Assembly (NCBI GenBank): GCA_937901895.1 | Contig: CALGTD010000056.1 | Coordinates: 1-52,039, forward strand | Reading direction: 5' to 3' | DNA: 52,039 nucleotides | Origin: an uncultured Spartobacteria bacterium | Lineage (GTDB): Bacteria; Verrucomicrobiota; Verrucomicrobiia; Chthoniobacterales; JAATET01 | Shown: in pieces, positions 8,012 through 14,727 of the stretch | How positions within the stretch are numbered: position 1 is the stretch's first letter | Layout: each line of letters starts with the position of its first letter | The notes under the pieces: model-generated | The model's input: only the letters and a program-made list of their open reading frames with translations | Told to the model about the DNA's origin: nothing | Databases searched by the model: none | Translations under genes and position numbers: made by a program

Positions 8012-8359
8012 TTAGGCTTGCGATGCGATGGCGGCCTCGACCGAATCGAAAATCGGCACCGCCTGGTCGATGCCGGCGATCTTGAACACCTCACGCACGG
8101 AATCACCGAGGTTGGCGACCACGAGGCGACCGCCGGACTGCGCGAGGGTCTGGTAGGGCTTGATGAGCGCGCGGATGCCCATGCTCGCCAGGAAGTCCAC
8201 ACCGCCAAAGTCGGCAACGAGGAACTTCTCGCCCGCCGCGATCGCGCGGCTCGTGCATTCCTCGAAAACCCTCGCTCCATCGTGATCGAGGCGCCCTTCG
8301 ATCTTCAGCACCAGCGCGCCGCCTTCGTGGCGTTCGTCGATTTTCATGGGGGGAGTCAT
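8012..8359 (-). CDS. STAS-domain anti-sigma factor antagonist (SpoIIAA/RsbV type)
   Basis: 115 residues, a single STAS domain. The phosphorylated serine is S59 in VDFLASMGIRAL, the standard site that the partner kinase modifies. Unphosphorylated STAS proteins bind the kinase and free its other partner; a PP2C/SpoIIE phosphatase resets them. The kinase (8412-8834) and phosphatase (8860-10338) lie immediately upstream in the same direction, so this is a full partner-switch set. A second ATG at 8347 is possible; neither has a good ribosome binding site. No sigma factor is encoded nearby, so the output may be a distant sigma factor or another effector. Confidence 0.88.
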   Translation of the reverse strand: MTPPMKIDERHEGGALVLKIEGRLDHDGARVFEECTSRAIAAGEKFLVADFGGVDFLASMGIRALIKPYQTLAQSGGRLVVANLGDSVREVFKIAGIDQAVPIFDSVEAAIASQA

Positions 8360-8411
8360 TAGTCGATCGTCGCGGGGGATTGGAAGCCTTTTACGGAACC
8401 GTTCGACCGGT

Positions 8412-8834
8412 TTACTGGTCCTCCGGAAAGCGCTTTGTCGCGATTACGACATTCCAGCCGTCCCGACGTTCGTAGCGGACATCGTCGGACATCTGGCAGA
8501 CAAGGTGAATGCCCAGCCCGCCGATATCGCGCTGCTCGGCGGGCAGCGTGACGTCGGGAGACTCGCGGGAAAGGGGATTGAATTCGTGACCGTCGTCGCG
8601 CACCTCGACGGTCAGCGTCCCGTCCGAGAAATCGACGGACACATGGACGCAGTGCGCATTTGTGTCGTCGTAGCCGTATTTGATCGTGTTGGTGACGAGT
8701 TCCTCGATCACGAGATCCGCGAGAAATACGGCAGCCGCCGGCGCCCCGAGGGATTCCAAATGCGCGCGCATCCGCTCGCTGGCGGGGGCGATGGCGGCGA
8801 AGTTGTTTTCGATTTGAAGGTCGAGCTTGGACAT
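8412..8834 (-). CDS. RsbW/SpoIIAB-like serine kinase (GHKL ATPase)
   Basis: 140 residues from ATG at 8834 (MSKLDLQIEN). It has the single-domain GHKL fold: N box EELVTNTIKYGY (residues 44-55), G1 box DDGHEFNP, and G2 box GGLGIHLV (105-112). In the partner switch it phosphorylates the STAS antagonist and in the free state sequesters a target protein. The ATG at 8897 would add 21 residues that overlap the phosphatase stop and do not fit the family, so the shorter start is preferred. The gap to the phosphatase gene is 25 bases, and 52 bases separate it from the STAS gene. Confidence 0.85.
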   Translation of the reverse strand: MSKLDLQIENNFAAIAPASERMRAHLESLGAPAAAVFLADLVIEELVTNTIKYGYDDTNAHCVHVSVDFSDGTLTVEVRDDGHEFNPLSRESPDVTLPAEQRDIGGLGIHLVCQMSDDVRYERRDGWNVVIATKRFPEDQ

Positions 8835-8859
8835 CGGGTGAATCGGAGGGTGGGGGAAA

Positions 8860-10338
8860 TCAAAACTCCACGCGAAGGATCGAGAAATCATCCTCAAGCG
8901 GCTGTCCGCCGCGCAGTTCCTTTACCCACGACAGCAGCGCATCGAGGCCGTCGGGTCGGGTGCCATGCTCGCGCATGAAGGTGGTGAATTCCTCGAATTC
9001 GATCATCGTGCCGTCCGGGCGCTTGATCTCGTAGGTTCCGTCGCAAAGCACGAGCAGCCGGCTGCCTGGCGGAATTTCGCAGGAGTCGCTGCCATAGGTC
9101 ATTCCCGGCATCGCACCGATGAGCATGCCGGGAGAACGCAGCTCACGAAGGTCGGTTCCGCCGTCCGCCTTCGGAATGAGGAGGAGCGATGGCGGATGGC
9201 CGCCGCTGGCGTGGCGCAGCACCCGGGTCGGCCGGTGATACACGCCATACCAGATCGTGAAATACATGTTGTTCTGCTGCTCCATGGGGAAGGCCTCGTT
9301 GAGGCCTGCAAGCACGGCACCCGGGTCCCGGAAATCCGTTTCGGGAAGCGAACCGGATCGCAGGACGTTGATCGCGCTGACCGAGAGCAGGGATGCGCCG
9401 ACGCCGTGTCCGCACACATCGAGCAGGTAGATGGCGAGGTGGTCGTCGTCGATCCAGTGGTAACCGAAGGCGTCGCCGCCGAGCTCCATGGACGGCGCGT
9501 ATTTCCAGTCGATGCGGAATGGTTTCTCGGTCGGCGCCGGGAAGATCGACTGCACGTAGTTGCCGGCTTCCTGAAGCTCCTCGGAGAGCCGGCGCTGGGT
9601 GCGCTCGATGGTGTGCAGGTATTCCTGTTCCTGATCGCGCAGCTTTTTCTTCTCGAGGCTTGCTCCAATGCGGGCGCGGAGCAGCGTCGGATTGAACGGT
9701 TTAGGCAGGTAGTCCTCGGCGCCAATCTCGATGCAACGGACGACGCTCTCCAGCTCGTCGAGGGCCGAAATCATGATCACTGGAATGTGGCGGAGTTCGG
9801 CGTCGGACTTCATTGCGTCGAGCGCGGCGTGGCCGTCCATCACGGGCATCATCACGTCAAGAAGCACGAGGTCAAACGGTTCGCGCCGAAGAATCTCGAG
9901 TGCTTCCGCGCCGTTTTCTGCCATGGCGGTCGAATGCCCCTGCCGCTGCAATCGGCGGGCGAGCGTCTCGCGATTTTCCGCATTGTCGTCAACGACAAGA
10001 ATGCGCCCGGGAATCTCCGCGGCGGAGTCGTCCACTGCAGGCGTGGTCGAGATGGATGCGGCGGGTTTTTTCGAACCGGGGGCCGCCGAGGATTCCAGGG
10101 ATCTGCCTTCGACGAGACCGGCGAATCCCTCCTCGGACAGGTGCTCGCCAACCATTGCGAGGAGCCTTTGAGCCGCGTCGCGGATCTTGGCGAGATCCGG
10201 TGCGACGGAATCGATTCCCTGGTCGGCGAGTTCCTCGCTGACGAGTTCGGAGTATCCGAGGATGTGATTGATCGGCGTGCGCAGGTCGTGGCGCAGCTTC
10301 GCGAGCGGGCTTTCCTTCGAGGGGGATTCAGCGCTCAC
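8860..10338 (-). CDS. HisKA-REC-SpoIIE (PP2C) protein: response-regulated phosphatase with a lone phosphoacceptor helix
   Basis: 492 residues in three parts. Residues 10-75 look like a HisKA dimerisation domain with H17 in LRHDLRTPINHILGYSE, but there is no HATPase domain behind it. Residues 112-225 are a receiver: acidic VVDDN, acceptor D161 in LLDVMMPVMDG, K213 in LPKPFNP. After a coiled linker (about 230-262), residues 270-492 are a SpoIIE/RsbU PP2C phosphatase with metal ligands D289 (LGGDAFGY), D307 (LLDVCGHG) and the DDF near the end. Its expected job is to dephosphorylate the STAS protein at 8012 when activated. H17 has to be phosphorylated by another protein, or it may serve only for dimerisation. 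The start overlaps the upstream receiver gene as ATGA. Confidence 0.88.
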   Translation of the reverse strand: MSAESPSKESPLAKLRHDLRTPINHILGYSELVSEELADQGIDSVAPDLAKIRDAAQRLLAMVGEHLSEEGFAGLVEGRSLESSAAPGSKKPAASISTTPAVDDSAAEIPGRILVVDDNAENRETLARRLQRQGHSTAMAENGAEALEILRREPFDLVLLDVMMPVMDGHAALDAMKSDAELRHIPVIMISALDELESVVRCIEIGAEDYLPKPFNPTLLRARIGASLEKKKLRDQEQEYLHTIERTQRRLSEELQEAGNYVQSIFPAPTEKPFRIDWKYAPSMELGGDAFGYHWIDDDHLAIYLLDVCGHGVGASLLSVSAINVLRSGSLPETDFRDPGAVLAGLNEAFPMEQQNNMYFTIWYGVYHRPTRVLRHASGGHPPSLLLIPKADGGTDLRELRSPGMLIGAMPGMTYGSDSCEIPPGSRLLVLCDGTYEIKRPDGTMIEFEEFTTFMREHGTRPDGLDALLSWVKELRGGQPLEDDFSILRVEF

Positions 10339-10724
10339 GCGACGGGGGCGGATTTTCCGACGCGCGCAAGCTGGGCGGCGATCTTTTCGAGGAGGCGGGG
10401 AAGCTCGATCGGCTTGGTGTCGTAGTCGTCGCAGCCGGCGGCGAGCGCCTGCTCGCGGTCACCCGCCATGGCATGGGCGGTGAGGGCGATGACGGGGATG
10501 GCACTCACGGCGGGATCGGCCTTGATGCGGCGCGTGGCCTCCCAGCCATCGATCTCGGGCAGGCTCATGTCCATGAGGATCAGGTCCGGGTTTTCGGACG
10601 TTGCCATGTCCACGCCCTGTTTTCCATCCACGGCGATGACGACTTCGTAGCCCTTGCGCGTGAGACGGCGCGAAAGCATGTCGCGGTTCATTTCGTTGTC
10701 TTCGACGAGGAGGATCCTGGCCAT
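10335..10724 (-). CDS. Single-domain response regulator (DivK/CheY-like)
   Basis: 129 residues, only a receiver domain. The acidic pair is VEDN (residues 7-10), the acceptor D52 lies in LILMDMSLPEIDGW, the switch Thr in VIALTAHAM, and Lys in DYDTKPIE. The MSLPEIDGWEATRRIK sequence is of the DivK/Spo0F-like type that shuttles phosphate and has no DNA-binding domain. It lies between the hybrid kinase (2-base gap) and the phosphatase (4-base overlap), so it is a likely phosphate carrier within this pathway. Confidence 0.88.
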   Translation of the reverse strand: MARILLVEDNEMNRDMLSRRLTRKGYEVVIAVDGKQGVDMATSENPDLILMDMSLPEIDGWEATRRIKADPAVSAIPVIALTAHAMAGDREQALAAGCDDYDTKPIELPRLLEKIAAQLARVGKSAPVA

Positions 10725-10726
10725 GG

Positions 10727-13459
10727 TCAGTGATGTTTTTTACCGATTATCGCGTAGACGCGGTCGAGGAGGGTTGCGTGATCGATCGAGCTTTTCTGGA
10801 TGATGGCCTCCGCGCTGCCGTTCAACCGCTGGTGGTCCTGCTCGGTGAGGTCCTTCGCGGTGACGATGATCACGGGGATGTCCGCCATTCCACTGTCTTG
10901 CCGGATTGCTGCAAGAAATTCAAACCCGTCCATCACGGGCATCATGAGATCCAGAAGAATGATCGCCGGCCGCGCGGCGGCCACCGCCTCGAGGCCGAGG
11001 GCGCCATTTTCCGCGGTGCGCACGCGGAAGCCTGACTTCCCGAGGAGGCGCACGAGCATCTCGCGACTGTCCGGGTCGTCCTCGACAACGAGCGCGTCGC
11101 CAGGAGCGTCGCCGACAAGCCGGCCGAGCGTGCGCCGGAGCTGGTTCGCATCGACGGGCTTCGTCAGAAAGTCGGTGGCGCCCAGGGTGAATCCCATCTG
11201 CTTGTCGCGGACGAGGGAAACCATGACGACCGGGATGTCCACCGTGGCGGGATCTGATTTCAGCGCGGCGAGAACGGACCAGCCATCCATGCCGGGCATC
11301 ATGACGTCCAGTGTGATGGCGGCGGGCTTGTGCTCGCAGGCCATCTTGAGGCCTTCCATTCCGCTCGTGGCCACAAGGACGCGGTGGCCGCATTTCTCGA
11401 GCGACCGCCGGATCAAATCCGCCGCGTTGGGATCATCGTCGATGACGAGGATCGCGCCCTCTCCACCGGCGGATGGGGCGGATGCCGTCTGCGACGATTG
11501 CGGACTCGATTGCCCGGCGCTCTCGGCGACTTCCGCGGGCAGCTCCACGGTGAAGGTCGACCCCTTCCCCAATTCGCTTTCCACGGTGATGTCACCTCCC
11601 ATCATCCGGCAGAACTCACGGCTGATCGCAAGGCCGAGGCCGGTGCCGCCGTATTTTCGGGTCGTGGAGGCATCCGCCTGCGTGAACGCTTCGAACAGTT
11701 TGCCGAGTTGCTCGGGAGTCATTCCAATGCCGGTGTCGGACACCCGCAAAATAATGCGGTCTCCGGTGGGGCTGGAGACGCGCTCGACTTCGAGGGTGAC
11801 GGTGCCTTTCTCGGTGAATTTCGAGGCGTTGCTGAGGAGATTGAACAGCGTCTGGCGAACCTTCGTGAGATCGGCGCGCATGGAGCCGAGATCGGATGCG
11901 GCGCGCAGTTCCAGACGGTTGTCGTTTTTCTCGATGAGCGGCTGAATCGTCGAAACGACCTCGTCGAGCATCTGCCGGATCGCGAAGTCTTCGAGATAAA
12001 TGGTCATTTTCCCGGCTTCGATCTTCGAGAGGTCGAGCACGTCGTTGATGAGCGCCAGGAGGTGCTTGCCTGCCGACCGGATCTTTTGAAGGTCGGGGAC
12101 AAACTCGTCGTGCCCGAGATCTTCGCATTCCTCGATGAGCATTTCGCTGTAGCCGATGATTGCGTTCATCGGGGTGCGGAGCTCGTGACTCATGTTCGCG
12201 AGGAATGCGCTCTTCGTGCGGTTCGCCTGCTCGGCGAGGTCGCGGGCTTCGGCGAGCTCGGCGGTGCGCAGACGGACCTTTTCATCCATCGTCTCGACCA
12301 TCTCGCGAAGCTGAGCGGTCATCTGGTTGAAATCCTCCGCGAGGCGTCCGATTTCGTTTCGAGTGCGGACATTCACGGTGCGGCGGAGGTTGCCGGACGC
12401 GACCTGATGCACGGCGGCCGTGAGAACTTCGATGGGTCTGGAGAAGGAACGCGCCACCAGCCATGCGGCGACCGATGCGAGGACGACCGTGATCGCGGCG
12501 ATGATCGTGGAAAGCCGGCCCAGCGCAGCGATGGGCGCGAAGGCCTCGTCGGCGTCGATTTTTACGACCACGCCCCAGCGCAGCGCGGGGAGATACTGCC
12601 AGGAAGCCACGACGCGTTTGCCGCGGTAGTCGATTCCGAGGCCTGCGCCATAGTGACCGTCCACGCTTTCGCGAATGGCGGTCGATTGATTTCCCTCGCG
12701 CGAAATCTTGCGGGTGAATGCGGCGTCGGGATCGTGGCGCGTGGGGGCGACGACGACGATCTCATCGTTCTGCTCGGAGACGACGACCATTTCGCCTGTC
12801 TCGCCAAGACCGGTGGTGTCGGAGACGACGCGGTTGAGATCGGCCGCGCCGACTTGAAGGACGATCAAACCCCGAAGGCGGCCCTCGGAAAACACCGGGG
12901 AGGCAAGGAACGTGGCGGGCACGGATTCCGGACCGTAGAACTCGAGATCCGACTGCTCGATGCCGAGCGTCACCAATGCTGAATTTGCCGTGCGGCCCAG
13001 CACGGTGTCCCGCCATTCCTCCGACTCGAGATCCGCGCCGAAATCGGGTCCCCGAGCCGTGGAGAAGACGACGCGCCCATCGGGACCGACGAGGTAGATG
13101 TCATCGGCTCCGAGCGCATCGGCGGAATGCACCAGAAACGGCTCGAAGCGCGCCGCCGCCGCGGAGAAGGCATCCTCGTCGAACGTGCCGCCGGTCCATG
13201 CTGTTCCAAACGCCTGGAGAGCCTCGGCGGTGCTTGCGCTGGCGGCGAGCACGTTGAGGTCGCGCTCCTGTGCGCGAAGATGGGACTCGACCTCCTCGCC
13301 GAGGTTCGACGCGATTGCGCGGAGATTGGTCTGGATCTGGTCCATCAACAAACCGCGCGACATGCGATAGGTAAGCAGCGAGGCGACCGTGAGAGGCGTC
13401 AGAGCGAGGACGAGAAACCACAGCAGGAGCTGGGTGGCGATGCGCAGCGGCTTCGTCAT
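10727..13459 (-). CDS. Hybrid histidine kinase 1 (dCache-HAMP-HisKA-HATPase-REC-REC)
   Basis: 910 residues. A first membrane helix (about 8-30), an extracytoplasmic sensor (35-305, dCache-like: DDIYLVGPDGRVVFST, later RGKRVVASWQYLPALRWGVVVK), and a second helix (about 315-337). HAMP follows (338-390), a short coil, HisKA with H425 in SHELRTPMNAIIGYSE, then HATPase to about 660 (N box NLLSNASKFT, G2 box GGTGLGLAI). Two receivers follow (about 680-800 and 800-910; LDVMMPGMDGW and LDLMMPVMDGF). There is no HPt domain. The start at 13459 overlaps the receptor lipoprotein stop as ATGA; the ATG at 13534 would bury the first helix. It is clearly paralogous to 14724-17243 from HisKA onward. Confidence 0.9.
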   Translation of the reverse strand: MTKPLRIATQLLLWFLVLALTPLTVASLLTYRMSRGLLMDQIQTNLRAIASNLGEEVESHLRAQERDLNVLAASASTAEALQAFGTAWTGGTFDEDAFSAAAARFEPFLVHSADALGADDIYLVGPDGRVVFSTARGPDFGADLESEEWRDTVLGRTANSALVTLGIEQSDLEFYGPESVPATFLASPVFSEGRLRGLIVLQVGAADLNRVVSDTTGLGETGEMVVVSEQNDEIVVVAPTRHDPDAAFTRKISREGNQSTAIRESVDGHYGAGLGIDYRGKRVVASWQYLPALRWGVVVKIDADEAFAPIAALGRLSTIIAAITVVLASVAAWLVARSFSRPIEVLTAAVHQVASGNLRRTVNVRTRNEIGRLAEDFNQMTAQLREMVETMDEKVRLRTAELAEARDLAEQANRTKSAFLANMSHELRTPMNAIIGYSEMLIEECEDLGHDEFVPDLQKIRSAGKHLLALINDVLDLSKIEAGKMTIYLEDFAIRQMLDEVVSTIQPLIEKNDNRLELRAASDLGSMRADLTKVRQTLFNLLSNASKFTEKGTVTLEVERVSSPTGDRIILRVSDTGIGMTPEQLGKLFEAFTQADASTTRKYGGTGLGLAISREFCRMMGGDITVESELGKGSTFTVELPAEVAESAGQSSPQSSQTASAPSAGGEGAILVIDDDPNAADLIRRSLEKCGHRVLVATSGMEGLKMACEHKPAAITLDVMMPGMDGWSVLAALKSDPATVDIPVVMVSLVRDKQMGFTLGATDFLTKPVDANQLRRTLGRLVGDAPGDALVVEDDPDSREMLVRLLGKSGFRVRTAENGALGLEAVAAARPAIILLDLMMPVMDGFEFLAAIRQDSGMADIPVIIVTAKDLTEQDHQRLNGSAEAIIQKSSIDHATLLDRVYAIIGKKHH

Positions 13460-14727
13460 GGTTCGGTCTCCGTCCCTGGATTGACCCATTTGCCACCCCA
13501 CGTCTCGACCCATTTGCGCTGCATGCGCTCCCATTCGTCGCGCGAGCGGAATGGAGGAAACGGAATGGGACGGACCGGCTTGTCGGAAGCCCAGACGATG
13601 TCGAACTGGCCGTCGTCACGAATGCGGCCGATGCGCGCGTGCTTCCAGGTGTGCTGGTTTCGTTCGTCAACGTAGACGAGTCCCTCCGGGGCCCGCATCC
13701 CTTCGCCTTTGATTGCCTGAAGAACCTTGTCCGGATCCGCGCTGCCGGCTCTGCGCACGGCCTGCGCCCAAAGATGAACGCCAAACCACGCGGCCTCGAG
13801 CGGATCGGAAACGACGCGATCAGCGCCGAATCGCCCGCGAAACGCCGTCAGAAAATCGCGGTTCTGAGGGTTGTCGATCGATTGAAAGTAGTTCCATGCT
13901 GCGTAGTCGCCTGCGATGCCGGCGGCGTCCATGTGTGCGAGTTCGGTCTCGCCGATGCTGAACGAAATGGTGGGAATGTCAGCGGGCGTGATGCCGGCCT
14001 CGCGCAGCGCGTGGAAGAACGCGATGTTCGAGTCGCCATTGACGGTGTTCAGGATGACGTCCGGCTTCGTTGCTGTGATCTCGCGGACGATCGGGGCGAC
14101 ATCCGTTCCTCCCAGCGGAAGGTATTCTTCGCCCACGACTTCGCCGCCAAGTGCATGAACCTGGTCGCGGATGATGGCGTTTGCCGTGCGCGGGAAAATG
14201 TAGTCGGAACCGACGAGAAAAACGCGTTTGCCGAAGTGCTTCAACGCGTAGCTCACGGCCGGCATCACCTGCTGGTTCGGCGTTGCCCCGGTGTAGATGA
14301 CATTGGGGGACTGCTCGATGCCCTCGTATTGGACCGGGTAGAAGAGGATGTGGTCACGGAGCTCAACCGCCGGGACGACGGCTTTCCGGCTCGCGGAGGT
14401 CCAGCATCCGAAGATCACGGAAACCTTTTCCTCGTCGATCAAGCGGGCGGCCTCCGCGGCGAAACGATCCGGGTCCGACTGCCCGTCTGCGACGATGATT
14501 TCGAGCTCACGGCCGAGCAGACCGCCGCCCGCGTTGATTTGCTCGAGCGCGAGAATCGTTGCGTCGGCCACGGCGCTTTCGCTGATTGCCATCGTCCCCG
14601 TGGTCGAATGGAGAACGCCGACCCGTATGGGGGTGGCCGACTGCGGTTCACAACCAGCGAGGGTGCAGCAGAGGACAAGAACCGCCAGTCGGAGCGCGCC
14701 GGAAATCGACTGACGGGTCCGGTTCAC
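13456..14727 (-). CDS. UrtA/AmiC/FmdD-type periplasmic receptor lipoprotein
   Basis: 423 residues. The signal peptide ends in lipobox TLAG-C with Cys26. The mature part is a type I periplasmic binding protein of the urea/short-amide branch: IRVGVLHSTTGTMAISE at the start, then GCWTSASRKAVVPAVE and LFYPVQYEG, hallmarks of UrtA and FmdD. Such proteins usually feed ABC transporters, but no permease or ATPase gene is present. It sits between two hybrid kinases and overlaps both by 4 bases, so a sensory role, presenting ligand to a kinase, is more likely. In AmiC the same fold is a regulator. The ligand (urea, amide or amino acid) is inferred from the family, not shown. Confidence 0.82.
   Translation of the reverse strand: MNRTRQSISGALRLAVLVLCCTLAGCEPQSATPIRVGVLHSTTGTMAISESAVADATILALEQINAGGGLLGRELEIIVADGQSDPDRFAAEAARLIDEEKVSVIFGCWTSASRKAVVPAVELRDHILFYPVQYEGIEQSPNVIYTGATPNQQVMPAVSYALKHFGKRVFLVGSDYIFPRTANAIIRDQVHALGGEVVGEEYLPLGGTDVAPIVREITATKPDVILNTVNGDSNIAFFHALREAGITPADIPTISFSIGETELAHMDAAGIAGDYAAWNYFQSIDNPQNRDFLTAFRGRFGADRVVSDPLEAAWFGVHLWAQAVRRAGSADPDKVLQAIKGEGMRAPEGLVYVDERNQHTWKHARIGRIRDDGQFDIVWASDKPVRPIPFPPFRSRDEWERMQRKWVETWGGKWVNPGTETEP

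Noticed and set aside
11330..12982. Plus-strand open frame opposite the hybrid kinase gene
   Set aside because: The minus strand has full HAMP, HisKA, HATPase and receiver motifs, whereas this frame has none.
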